This document shows positions 17,565 through 27,700 of a stretch of DNA of 64,000 nt, in pieces; position 1 is the first letter of the stretch, and every line of letters begins with the position of its first letter. Source of the stretch: Filimonas lacunae. Its GTDB lineage: Bacteria; Bacteroidota; Bacteroidia; Chitinophagales; Chitinophagaceae. A model generated the notes under the pieces. The model did no database searches, was not told the DNA's origin, and saw nothing but the letters and a program-made list of their open reading frames with translations. A program made the position numbers and the translations under genes. The stretch is taken from NCBI RefSeq assembly GCF_002355595.1, contig NZ_AP017422.1:3596001-3660000 (forward strand), given 5' to 3'.

Positions 17565-20009
17565 TTATCTTCTTTTGCGCCTGATTAATAATACACTGGC
17601 AAAGGCCACTATTAAAGCAGGAATGATCCAGAGGAATAGGGTGCGTATGGTGTTCACGTCATCCAGCGTCACCTTCACTCTTTTATCCCTGTTATCGGGG
17701 CGGGTAGCATCAATAGGAAACTCGCCATAGCTTAACCAGCTGAATATAGATAGGCTGAATACAAAGTTGGCCTTGCCACCACCACCGGATAGTTGCTTGT
17801 TACTCATAAAATCGGCATCGCCTGCCACCACAATGCGTTGTTGCCTGCCGTTGATGTTGCGGGTAAGGCTAACAGCGGTAGTAAGCGGCCCTTTTACATC
17901 GCCATCGGCCGGGGAATAACTCACCATACCTAACTTATCTCTGTCCATACCCTGTGCAGCACGCGGGCCACCAGGAGAAGGTCTGCCACCACCTGATACT
18001 ACTGTAGTTACTACAGCGCCACCCTGTGCAACTGCCCCATTGCCTTCTACTGCCACACCACTGGTCATCATTTCTGCATCGTAAGGCTTTACACGGTTCC
18101 AGCTGTTTTGAGCATCGGTAACCAGTAAAGGCTGTACAGCAAATGCACCGGAAGGTTTCCAGCTAACACCTGCCACCCCTGGCATATGCACAGGCAGGCT
18201 ATCGGCCACCGCTTTAGCCACCGGCTTGAAAAAGCCGCCCGCAAACGGAGTTAACAATGCTTTTACTTTATTCGGCATTTCTTCTTTGTTGGCTTCCAGT
18301 ACGGTTCCCTGCGTAAGTTGCACGCCCAGCTGACTTAACAGCGGGTTTACGATATCCTGTCTGCCCGGCTCCCCTGCAATCAGCAGGTTACCGCCATTGT
18401 TAATGTATTGCTGTAGTTTAGATAAGGTAGCGGGTGGTAATGCCAGGCGCGGATCGGCTATTACCAGCGCGGCTATACCCTGTGGTATCTCATCTGTTTC
18501 CAGAGAAACGGTTTGTACATCAAAACCCTGGTTTACCAGCGAATAACGGAAGCCATTGAGGTTAGTTAAACCTTTATACTCCCGGTCGCCCAGTTTATTG
18601 ATATCTCTTTCCAGGTTGCCTGTTACAAAGCCTATCACGGGCAGTTTAGCCTGTTCCAGTCTTTTTAAAGCAGCAGCAACTTCCGTTTCGCCGGGCCATA
18701 CCTCCTGGTCGTCAAAGATGCGCAGCCAGGTGGTTTTATTCTTCCACTTCAACTGCATCACGTAGCGGTTGTCTTCCGAGCGCAGGTTAATTTGTTTTTG
18801 AATCTGCTCCGGGGTAAGGTAATCACTTAAACGGGTGCCATTCATCTTTACCAGCTGTTCTGCTGCCTCTTTCAGGTTTTTAGCTTCGTGCGGCAGAAAA
18901 CTGTACGTGTTAGCGAAAGCACTATCGTAATAGGATACTTTATGTAAATGAATATTGCTTTTAAAACGGCGGTAGTGTTCCCAGCGGGATTCGTTATCGT
19001 TATAAGAATCGGGGCCACCGAGGTAAGCATATTGATCCAGCAGGTTCACATAGGAAGTAACTTCCAGCGGATCATCGCCCAGGTCGGCCAGTACTTTTTG
19101 CACAGCGGGTACCACGGTACGGCTTTTATTAAACGTGGCATCGTAATAACCCGTAAGCGATGGTATAGAGGCTACATAGCCTATCAGCAAGGCAGAAAGC
19201 ACTACAGCTACATACCTGCCGGCCTTTACCAGCGCGGGCTTTGACTCCATACCCGCTTTCAGTTTATAAATGCTCAGGCCCAGGAATATGTATACAATAG
19301 CCAGGAAATATACCAGGTCTTTGGTGGTAATGAGGCCTGAAAGCAGCTTTTGTGTACGACCGTTGATAGAAAGAAAATAAGTTAATTCCCTTACAAACGC
19401 AATGCGCTGCCATAAAAGCCCGATATAGCTGAGAATGCCTATCATTACAAACGTACAGATAGCCGCAACCACCTGGTAGGTAGTTAAACAACTCATGAAT
19501 AATCCGATGGCGGCATAGGCACACAGCAACAGGAAGAAGCCCAGCAGCGAAGTCAACAGCATGCCTGTTTCGGGATGCACGATCTGTAACGAAGCGCATA
19601 CCAGGAACAAGCCTATTACCAGCACCAGCAGTAAGCTGTATACAACCATAGACAGGTATTTGCCCAGTATAATCTGGTACACCTTTACCGGCGAAGAGTA
19701 CAACAACTTGATAGTGCCGCTGCCGGTTTCTCGGCTAATAAGGCTCATAGTTAATAATGGCACATACAGGAACAGGTTTTGCATCACACTGCCAAACAAT
19801 CCGCTCTTGCCCAGGAACGCGCGATTGGTAAGTGCATCCATATAGCGCAAGCCGGGGCCGCCCAGCTCCTGTGTGCGGGCAAACGACTCTATAGCATTAA
19901 AGTATACTACACCGCATTGTATTAAAAACACCACCAGTAAAAACCAGGCGATGGGTGAGTAAAACAATAGCTTTAATTCTGTTTTGGCTACCCTTAATAT
20001 CGTTTTCAT
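17565..20009 (-). CDS. fused ABC permease / GldG-like protein (GldFG family)
   Basis: 814 residues. The first ~270 are an ABC-2-type permease with about six transmembrane helices (AWFLLVVFLIQCGVVYFNAI, then helices at about 60, 105, 140, 175 and 235, GldF-like). Residues ~290-780 are a large GldG-type extracytoplasmic region with a Rossmann-like GldG_N part (LPVIGFVTGNLERD, GIAALVIADPRLALP, NNGGNLLIAGEPGRQD). One C-terminal helix (LFLWIIPALIVAFASVLLI) and a basic RRKRR tail end the protein. In Flavobacterium GldF and GldG are separate gliding/type IX-associated proteins; here they are fused. The ATPase is the gene at 20020, 10 bp upstream. Since the module sits between PKD-like lipoprotein and MutS-like genes, a role in gliding is not implied. 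A Gly/Pro-rich insertion near residue 670 interrupts the soluble domain. Confidence 0.88.
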   Translation of the reverse strand: MKTILRVAKTELKLLFYSPIAWFLLVVFLIQCGVVYFNAIESFARTQELGGPGLRYMDALTNRAFLGKSGLFGSVMQNLFLYVPLLTMSLISRETGSGTIKLLYSSPVKVYQIILGKYLSMVVYSLLLVLVIGLFLVCASLQIVHPETGMLLTSLLGFFLLLCAYAAIGLFMSCLTTYQVVAAICTFVMIGILSYIGLLWQRIAFVRELTYFLSINGRTQKLLSGLITTKDLVYFLAIVYIFLGLSIYKLKAGMESKPALVKAGRYVAVVLSALLIGYVASIPSLTGYYDATFNKSRTVVPAVQKVLADLGDDPLEVTSYVNLLDQYAYLGGPDSYNDNESRWEHYRRFKSNIHLHKVSYYDSAFANTYSFLPHEAKNLKEAAEQLVKMNGTRLSDYLTPEQIQKQINLRSEDNRYVMQLKWKNKTTWLRIFDDQEVWPGETEVAAALKRLEQAKLPVIGFVTGNLERDINKLGDREYKGLTNLNGFRYSLVNQGFDVQTVSLETDEIPQGIAALVIADPRLALPPATLSKLQQYINNGGNLLIAGEPGRQDIVNPLLSQLGVQLTQGTVLEANKEEMPNKVKALLTPFAGGFFKPVAKAVADSLPVHMPGVAGVSWKPSGAFAVQPLLVTDAQNSWNRVKPYDAEMMTSGVAVEGNGAVAQGGAVVTTVVSGGGRPSPGGPRAAQGMDRDKLGMVSYSPADGDVKGPLTTAVSLTRNINGRQQRIVVAGDADFMSNKQLSGGGGKANFVFSLSIFSWLSYGEFPIDATRPDNRDKRVKVTLDDVNTIRTLFLWIIPALIVAFASVLLIRRKRR

Positions 20010-20019
20010 CCTTGTATAA

Positions 20020-20949
20020 TTAATTGCTTTGTTTTGAGGATAACTGTTTAAATATTTCGTCCAGTGCTGTTTTATCCAGGCTTAACTCGCGTAAACGCCA
20101 GCCTTGTTGCACACTGGTAGCTATTACACTTTCGGTAATTTCCTGGTCGCCGCTAAAGTATATGCGTGCCTGTCTTTCGGTTAAAAACTCCACCCTGGTT
20201 ACGCCGGCAATCTTTTCCAGCGCAGCAGCGGCTGGTGGGTTTTCCATATGCAGCAGCATACTGTGCGGCTCTACATAGTTATTGAAAGCATCGATGGTAT
20301 CAGAAAACACAATGCGCCCGCTTTCAATCATCACAATCTCTTTACACAATACCTGCACTTCGGAAAGGATATGGGATGAAAAGATCACTGCCCTTTCGGT
20401 AGCAATGTCTTTAATCAAGGCACGCACTTCCAGTATCTGGTTAGGATCCAACCCGTTGGTAGGCTCATCCAGCACCACCAGGCGTGGTTTATGCACAATA
20501 GCCTGTGCAATACCTACACGTTGACGGTAACCGCCGGAGAGGTTGCGGATTAAACGATTACTGTAGTGCGCTACACCACAACGTTCTTTGGCTTCCTGTA
20601 TAGCCCCCTTCATGGTTTGCTTCGGTATCAGTCGTAAACCTGCACAGTAGTGCAGGTATTCGTCCACTGTAAGGTCCATGTATAACGGCGGGTTTTGTGG
20701 TAAAAAGCCAATGTTCTTTTTGGCTTCTTCTGGTTGCCGGCGCATATTAATGCCGCCTACAAACACATCGCCTTCGGTTTGGTTAAGCGCACCACACAAA
20801 ATATTCATGGTAGTGCTTTTACCTGCCCCGTTGGAACCCAGCAGGCCTACTATGCCGCTGCTGGCTATTTCCATGTTAATGTCGCGTATAGCCCAGGTAT
20901 TGGAGTACCGGTGCGACAAATGTTCTATCCTGACAATCGAATCCTGCAT
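20020..20949 (-). CDS. ABC transporter ATP-binding protein (GldA-like)
   Basis: 309 residues with a complete ABC ATPase in the first 215: Walker A GSNGAGKST near residue 38, Q-loop FLPQNPP, signature LSGGYRQR, Walker B VVLDEPTNGLDP, H-loop SSHIL. The ~90-residue C-terminal extension (MLLHMENPPAAAALEKIAGV...) is a regulatory domain usual in this exporter-type family. It pairs with the membrane protein at 17565, 10 bp downstream. Substrate unknown: GldA-type ATPases energise poorly defined envelope processes. It follows the PKD-like lipoprotein by 35 bp, so it belongs to the SusC/SusD operon. Confidence 0.93.
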   Translation of the reverse strand: MQDSIVRIEHLSHRYSNTWAIRDINMEIASSGIVGLLGSNGAGKSTTMNILCGALNQTEGDVFVGGINMRRQPEEAKKNIGFLPQNPPLYMDLTVDEYLHYCAGLRLIPKQTMKGAIQEAKERCGVAHYSNRLIRNLSGGYRQRVGIAQAIVHKPRLVVLDEPTNGLDPNQILEVRALIKDIATERAVIFSSHILSEVQVLCKEIVMIESGRIVFSDTIDAFNNYVEPHSMLLHMENPPAAAALEKIAGVTRVEFLTERQARIYFSGDQEITESVIATSVQQGWRLRELSLDKTALDEIFKQLSSKQSN

Positions 20950-20984
20950 TGCCTGTTATCTAAATGGTGATATAATAAATGTTG

Positions 20985-22484
20985 TTATCTTCTTTCGCGG
21001 TAGGCGATACTGGTTATTTTACCAAATCCTGTCCATTGATTGGCCAGTGTTATTTGTCCGTTTACCTGCGGCACATTGTACTGTTCTAAAGTACCATTAG
21101 CCCCGGCTGTTCCGGCAGCATTGTACCAGCCTATATTCAGCAGGTTGGCCCAGCTGGTATAGGTAGTTTTGGTGGTGCGGTAAAAGAAGTTGGGAAAAGC
21201 CAGGTAAGTAACTTCTTCGCTACCCCTGTCCAGCATCAGCTTGGCAGTTTTCAGCGACAGGTCGTATTCATACACTTTACCTCCAACGCTGTAAAACAGG
21301 TAACCGCGATCGGGACTCATAGCGTAATGGGTAGCCTTATCAAAATCGGTAGCGGTAATAACATCATTATACGTAGGTGTTGTACCCAGTAAAAAACGGA
21401 TAATTGAATACGCACCTGTAGATGGATCTTTTAAGATAGCGTGAATAACGCCACTGTACGACATCTCCATATACACCAGGTCTTTACCGGTGGGAAAGTT
21501 CAGCCCTGGGGCCATATCTTCCACGTAGTTGGCGCTAAAAGAGGGCGTGCGTGTAAAAGTACGCTTGTCCATATTGAATATCATACAATAGTTAGGATCA
21601 CCCACTATGTAAGGCGATGCTTTAAAAGGCAGTGCACCGGCATATGCGTTTAACGGTACATAGGGAAAAGCCGGGTAACTATTGGTGCGGATATATACAT
21701 TATTATCAGCCACCATATACATCGTGGGAATAACGCCAAAGCGGAAAGTGCCGAAAAAGTTAGAAGCTGTAAAGTCCTGTGGCACATCACCAATCATTTC
21801 ATAGCTGATATTTTGCTTCGCTTCATAATCAAAAGTTTCGGAGTTGAGGTTATTGGTACCCGATGAGGAAGACAAGTATATTTTATAAGAGTTACCATCG
21901 GCCGTTGCGGTAACGCTGCTTTGCATACAAAAGATATTCACCGGCGAGCCTTGTTGCGGCAGTGAAGAGGCCATTTTTTGCAGCACGTCCGTTATTTGTG
22001 TAAACTGCTGTGTATTCGTTTGATACGATAACATATCCAGCCTGGAATGACCATTCACCTCATTTAATACCAGGTAACCTTCATATACTGCCGTGCTTAC
22101 CTGCAAATTGGCTCTGAAATGGTATAACACACCAGAAGCATTGTCGGTAACCTTTAACCGAAGCGAATAATTGCCGGGCAAAAGCGTGATAGCATAACGC
22201 AGGTTCTTTTCGGTGCTAATAACTGTGGATACAAAATCCTGTGTTTCGTACGACCACTCGTAACTGTAGCCAGCAGTGCCTTCTTTATCCAATGTGCCGG
22301 TAACAACGGGGCTCACCTTCAAAGTGTCGGCAATATATACCAGGTATCCCTGTACGGTATCAAACTGGCTTACAGCCACTTCATTAATGGGATGATAATT
22401 GTAATTGCCTTTGTCTTTGTAACAGGCCGTACAGCAGCAAATGCCCAGCAAGGCTATGAAATAAGCAAATTTCTTTTGCATCAT
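20985..22484 (-). CDS. PKD-like family lipoprotein
   Basis: 499 residues with a lipoprotein signal peptide ending in a Cys-rich stretch (LLGICCCTACYKDKGNYNY), so the mature protein is probably anchored at the outer membrane. Residues ~35-130 look like a PKD-like beta-sandwich (SYEWSYE, NYSLRLKVTDNASG), the rest a repeated beta-strand pattern suggestive of a propeller (YKIYLSSSS, VYEYDLSLKTAKLML). Proteins of this type travel with SusC/SusD and DUF4843 genes in Bacteroidota, where they are taken to be accessory surface binders. 13 bp after the DUF4843 gene. Ligand unknown. Confidence 0.85.
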   Translation of the reverse strand: MMQKKFAYFIALLGICCCTACYKDKGNYNYHPINEVAVSQFDTVQGYLVYIADTLKVSPVVTGTLDKEGTAGYSYEWSYETQDFVSTVISTEKNLRYAITLLPGNYSLRLKVTDNASGVLYHFRANLQVSTAVYEGYLVLNEVNGHSRLDMLSYQTNTQQFTQITDVLQKMASSLPQQGSPVNIFCMQSSVTATADGNSYKIYLSSSSGTNNLNSETFDYEAKQNISYEMIGDVPQDFTASNFFGTFRFGVIPTMYMVADNNVYIRTNSYPAFPYVPLNAYAGALPFKASPYIVGDPNYCMIFNMDKRTFTRTPSFSANYVEDMAPGLNFPTGKDLVYMEMSYSGVIHAILKDPSTGAYSIIRFLLGTTPTYNDVITATDFDKATHYAMSPDRGYLFYSVGGKVYEYDLSLKTAKLMLDRGSEEVTYLAFPNFFYRTTKTTYTSWANLLNIGWYNAAGTAGANGTLEQYNVPQVNGQITLANQWTGFGKITSIAYRERR

Positions 22485-22497
22485 ACATTCAATTTAA

Positions 22498-23292
22498 TTA
22501 TTGATAATCGGTGCCCATCTTCATTGGCGTTACGCCATCTTCGTCATAGATAGTATTTCCTGCAGCCGCCTGCTGGCTCAGGTAGCGCGACATAGAGGTG
22601 GCGTAATACACGGCGTTGGCAATGTCGGCACCACTAAGCCCGTTGCCATAAGCCCAGAAATCCAATGGCAGGCCCACTATCTGATTCATCAGCCGCACTT
22701 TCTTTTCACTAAAAGTGCCGAAATAGGTTTCGTAACTATTCCAGTCAGGCCCTTCCGTAAGCATATCTGAAAGGGACAGGCGAAACTGGATAATATTGAT
22801 GGTGTCTTTGTCCGAGTGTTCCAGCCGGCGTTCTATATCTGTAGAGAAATTTTCATTCGGCACCAGGTGCAGTGTCATACTTACTTTTCCCTGCATGAGG
22901 TCTGCCGTTCTGTTAAAATGTATCCACAGCGTATCTGTTACACGGCCAGCCTTTACTACCAGTGGCGTAAAATTGTAATGCTTACCTTCTACAGCAGTAG
23001 CGCCTGCATCTATCACCACTTTATAGGTGCGATCAGTGGCAGCGGGTGCGCCTGATACGCCTACAGGTATGGGAAACAGTGTATCGGTAACACTTGCGGC
23101 ACTATAGGCAAACGTAAAGTCAAGTGAGTCTATCACAAAACCTAACTGATCACGACTGGGGTCTACTCCTGTTTTATAATTGAAAAAAATATTATCGCTG
23201 GCATTGTAGGTCATTATCCCTTCCTTTTTACAGGCAGCGAATACAACCGGTATAGCGGCCACCAGTAAAAGTTTATAAAAAGCTGTACGCAT
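22498..23292 (-). CDS. DUF4843 domain lipoprotein
   Basis: 264 residues with a lipoprotein signal (VVFAACKKEG). The body starts with the features typical of DUF4843 proteins: NIFFNYKTGVDPSRDQLG, DSLDFTFAYSAASVTDT, FPIPVGVSGAPAATDRTY, a Calx-beta-like strand pattern with DAGATAVEGKHYNF. It is a surface lipoprotein that regularly accompanies SusC/SusD and PKD-like genes; no biochemical function is established. Gaps of 28 bp upstream and 13 bp downstream place it in the same operon. Confidence 0.87.
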   Translation of the reverse strand: MRTAFYKLLLVAAIPVVFAACKKEGIMTYNASDNIFFNYKTGVDPSRDQLGFVIDSLDFTFAYSAASVTDTLFPIPVGVSGAPAATDRTYKVVIDAGATAVEGKHYNFTPLVVKAGRVTDTLWIHFNRTADLMQGKVSMTLHLVPNENFSTDIERRLEHSDKDTINIIQFRLSLSDMLTEGPDWNSYETYFGTFSEKKVRLMNQIVGLPLDFWAYGNGLSGADIANAVYYATSMSRYLSQQAAAGNTIYDEDGVTPMKMGTDYQ

Positions 23293-23320
23293 GTTTTACT
23301 TGTTAAGTGATTGCCTTGGT

Positions 23321-24748
23321 TTATCGCGGTGTGGTTTCAGAAAGCGGCAGCGGCACTACATAATTGGGTGTATACGTACTCCATGGGCTGTCGCCGCCGG
23401 GTACGTCGCTTACATTATTGCGCTTGTAATAGAAAAACAATTGCCCTTCGCCCCAAAACTCTTTCTGATACTCTTTTTGTATTTCGTTGGGTACATTGGC
23501 CGTGGCATCCAGGTTAGGCAGGTTGCGATGATAACGCACCGTATCTAACAAGGTAAGCGCCTGCTGCGCATCGCTTTCTGTTTCGGCCAGTATATAATAC
23601 AATTCTGTTTTGCGCAGCACCGGTTGCAAAAAGCGGAAGGGCTGGCGGATATCGGGCACATCGGCAAACTTGAAAAAACATTTCTTCGTGAGTGTGGTAG
23701 CGCGCCAGGTATTGATATTATAACGATAATCGTTATCCATATTTTCATACAACATTCCCAAACGGTCGCCATCGGCCGTTAATACTATATCCGTACCCAG
23801 ATCGGGGCTAAACCAGGCATAATATCCTACATACATATTGGGATTGTAGATGCTGAACAACACTTCGCTGGAAAAAATACGATCCGGGTTATCCTGTAAG
23901 AATTCTATCGTTTCTGATTTAGTCCACGGGAACCATTTTTCACCCTGTGTTAACACTTCCTGCGCCTGCTGGTGTGCCTGAGTTTTTTGTCCTGCCCACA
24001 GGTAAGCCCTGGCCATCAGGCCTTTCACTGCATAATAGTTCAGGCGCTGGTTACGTAAACCGCTATAAAAATTACTATTATTCACTACGCCTTGTGTAAT
24101 TACCGGGTCGGCCGCCAGCAAACTGGCTGCAGTAGTATAATCTGCCAGCACCTTTTCCATTACCTGTGCTGCGGTAAGCAAGGGCTGCGTTTTGCCATCG
24201 GCAGTGGTATAATAAGGTATGGCCTGTTTATTGGGCTCACTGGCATACACGGGGCCAAATAAACGCAACAGGTCAAAATGTAACATGGCACGTATAGCCG
24301 TGGCTTCCCCTATCATCAGCTGCCCCTGCTGTGGTGTAACCACATTGTTACTGATAGCGTTATTAGCCTTGGTAATAAACAGGTTGGCAGCCAGTATCGT
24401 ATTATAGGCCTGTTGCCATAAGCCGTCAAAAGCCTTCATCACATTTACATCGGTATACTGATAGGTTTGGAAAGGTCGTACCACGCGTGTGGTAGTAACA
24501 GGTGGCGTATAGCGCTGCCCCATCATTTCTATTACGGTATTACTTAAAAACTGTCCGTACAGCGTGCTATCTGCCAGGCTGATGTACAAGCCATTTAAAG
24601 CCTGTTGCATCGCATTGGGATTGCTATATACCTGGTCTTCGGAATACGAGCCTTCGGGCTGTACCGACAGGTATTTTTTACAGCTGCATAAACCCACCAG
24701 TAACAGGCACCACAGTAACAATTTATATTTCTGTAACATACAATGCAT
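23321..24748 (-). CDS. RagB/SusD-family surface lipoprotein
   Basis: 475 residues with lipoprotein signal (LLLVGLCSCKKYLSVQPEG) and SusD features: an N-terminal NPNAMQQALNGLYISLAD segment, helical TPR-like pairs (GEATAIRAMLHFDLLRLFGP), and a C-terminal loop region (KEYQKEFWGEGQLFFYYKRN). SusD proteins form the lid over the SusC barrel and bind the cargo. It lies 5 bp downstream of the SusC gene, so the two are co-translated. The cargo need not be a glycan: RagB-type members bind peptides, and the M16 peptidase in the operon makes a peptide or protein cargo plausible. Two candidate ATGs (24748 and 24739) differ by three residues. Confidence 0.93.
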   Translation of the reverse strand: MHCMLQKYKLLLWCLLLVGLCSCKKYLSVQPEGSYSEDQVYSNPNAMQQALNGLYISLADSTLYGQFLSNTVIEMMGQRYTPPVTTTRVVRPFQTYQYTDVNVMKAFDGLWQQAYNTILAANLFITKANNAISNNVVTPQQGQLMIGEATAIRAMLHFDLLRLFGPVYASEPNKQAIPYYTTADGKTQPLLTAAQVMEKVLADYTTAASLLAADPVITQGVVNNSNFYSGLRNQRLNYYAVKGLMARAYLWAGQKTQAHQQAQEVLTQGEKWFPWTKSETIEFLQDNPDRIFSSEVLFSIYNPNMYVGYYAWFSPDLGTDIVLTADGDRLGMLYENMDNDYRYNINTWRATTLTKKCFFKFADVPDIRQPFRFLQPVLRKTELYYILAETESDAQQALTLLDTVRYHRNLPNLDATANVPNEIQKEYQKEFWGEGQLFFYYKRNNVSDVPGGDSPWSTYTPNYVVPLPLSETTPR

Positions 24749-24753
24749 TTGAA

Positions 24754-27700
24754 TTAAAATGAAGCGTTAATACTGAAAGAAAAAGTGCGGGCATAAGGAT
24801 AGTCGATACCTCTTTCGGTAAGGATGCTTTCTATACGGAATATATCATTCAGGTATAAGTTGATGCCCAGCGTTTGCAACTGCATTTTTTTCACCCAGCC
24901 ACCATTTACGCGGTAGCCAATAGAAAACGACTCACCTGTAAAATGGGTATCCTTTTGAATAAAGCGGGACGACATTACCCTGCTTGCATAAGTGCCGATG
25001 CCTGCAAACTGCGCTACATCGCCCGGCTTTTGCCAGCGGTCGTACAAGGCCCGTCTGTCCATATTATTATTAAAGGTTGCACTGCTGTTGGTTTCTACCT
25101 TATTAAACAAAGCATTATTAAACACATAACCACCCACCTGGTAACGCACTACAGCGCCCAGTGTAAAATCTTTATAGGCCAGTGTAGTGTTCATAGTGCC
25201 TTCAATAGTAGGTCGTGTATTGCCCACCTTTACAATATCTGCCGGATCGTAGTCGTAAGTGAGCTTACCATTCTTCTTCTGAAACACTTCTACCCCTGTA
25301 GCCGGGTCTATACCCCGCGATACCACTGCCCACATATCATCCGGACTGTATCCATCATAATACCTGCTTAACCCATTGGCATCCTGCTCGGCCTTGTTCA
25401 GTTCACTTAAACGGTTACTAAAGCCACCATAACGGCTGGTATAGTTGCTGCCCATCACACCAATAGTCCATATAATACGGTCTTTCAGGTTATACACTGG
25501 CGATACGCGCACGTTCACGGTCCAGCCTTTGGTGGTGAGGTAGCCCAGGTTGAGTACATAGTTGGCATTTACTCCGGCAGAGGAAGGCAACGTACCTGCT
25601 GCACCTACTGCCAGCGGATCTGTTTTCTTGTGAAAATATTCCACGGAACCACTTACACGGTTGTTGAGCAGGTTAAAGTCTACCCCATAACTTTCCTGTA
25701 AAGTTTTTTGCCAGTCCAGCACCGGGTTACCTAACGAAGCCACTGTAAGTCCCTGGCCAAAGTTGTTGGTGTTGCCGGAGATATAATTGTATAACGATAC
25801 CGAGCTGAAAGTGCCTATATTTTCATTACCCGAATAGCCCATGTTGCCACGCAGCTTTAACAGGTTAACCCATTTCAGCTGCTTCATAAATTGTTCATTA
25901 TGCAGGTTCCAGCCCAACCCTGCCGAAACGAACGGCTTAAACTGACGGCTGCTGCCAAACACGCTGGTACCATCCAGGCGGTATACGGCATCCAGCATAA
26001 AGCGCCGGTCGTATACATAGTTGAGGTTGGTTAAAAAACCTACACTACGGGTGGTGATGTTGCTGGCCACCGGTGTGCTGTAGGGCATAAAGCCATAAGC
26101 AAAAGCGGGGCTGCCATCTGTGCCATAGGGAAAGCCTACGGCGGTAAATCCTACGGTATTATTCTTCTGTTGCTGCACATCGCCACGCACCGAAGCAGTG
26201 AACTGATGCCTGTTCACCAACTTAGCGTAAGTAAGCATCAGGTTGGCATTGTACTGGCTGTTTTCCAGCCGTGTGTTCTGGTAGCTGCCCTGCTGGTTGG
26301 CAGGTAAGCCCTGGAAAGCGGAGTTATCAGGTGGAATAAACACCAGTGTAGTAGTGTTGCCTTTGCCTACCAGCACAGCACCTTGTAAGCGAAACGAAGG
26401 GGAAAGCGTAACTATCGCCTGCAGGTTGTTTTGAAAAGCAAACTGCTGCGTTTGATTTTTACTGTATATGCTGGCATTGTATAAAGGATTAAGGATGGAG
26501 GTGTCATATAAGGGATCGAGATAACGGGGAATAGAACCATCGTCATTTCGCTTACGGTAGTAAGGAATGGCATTGGCAAAATCGGAGAATGAACCATAAG
26601 GCGATTCTATAGCCGTGTTACCACGCACAGTGAACAGGTTGGAAATATTCACGCGGCCTTTACGGTAACTGAGGTTGATATTACCGCTCCAGTTGTCGCG
26701 ACCCGAACCTTTCATGACACCATTTTGCTTGCTGTATAAGATACCTGCATTCACCATCAAATCAGGACTACCACCGGTAACCTGCACCGAATGCTTGTTA
26801 GAGAAACCCGTTTGCACCGGTTCGCTTAACCAATAGGTGTTCACCCCTTTCTGCACTTCGGCCAGGCGTGCATTATACACAGCCTCACTTTCCCAACCGA
26901 GCTGCCCGGTGCTGGAATAGCGGCCGGCCAGTTTATCAAACTGCAATTTCTCTGCGGCATTCATCAGGTTATAGCTGCGTAAATCAGGCACATCTACCTG
27001 GAAATCGCCATTATAACTTACCTGTAGCCTACCCGGTGTTGGTCGTTTGGTTTCAACTACCACCACACCATTCGCCGCCTTAGAGCCATACAGCGCTGTA
27101 GAAGCCGCATCTTTTAATATAGTAACACTGGCCACGCGATTCATATCCAGATCGTAAATAGCCTGTAGTGTAGTTTCAAAACCATCCAGTATAAACAAGG
27201 GCTGGTTGGGATTAGAACTGAACTGATCGTTCAGGTTAATAGTGCTGATACTGGTTCTGCCTCTTATTTCAAAATCGGGCAGCTTGTTAGGGTTACTGCC
27301 CTGCAGATTGTTTTCTACCTTAATAAACGAAGGGTCCAGGCTTCGGAGACTTTCCAGGATATTCCTGTTGCCTACGGTTTTCAAATCCTGGCCGCTGTAT
27401 ACTGCTGCAGCACCGGTAAAACTTTCCTTTTTACGTACGCCCATACCTGTGCTTAGTTCCAATGTATTCAGCTGGTTCACCTTTACTTTCAAATGCACCG
27501 CCACTGCCTGCATTTCAGGAGAAACATGTATCACCTGCTCTTCATAACCTACACTGGAAATAATCATCACAAACTCACCAGGCATATCCTGTAAAGCCAG
27601 CAAGCCATTGCTATTGGTTACATAAGTTCGTTTGGATCCTTTAATAGCTACTGTTACACCCGCCATTGGCACACCTCTTTCATCCATTACCCGCACCATC

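Noticed and set aside
17565-20949. Gliding motility gldA/gldF/gldG genes
   Set aside because: Homology is to the module, but no other gliding gene is near and the operon context differs; gene symbols not assigned.
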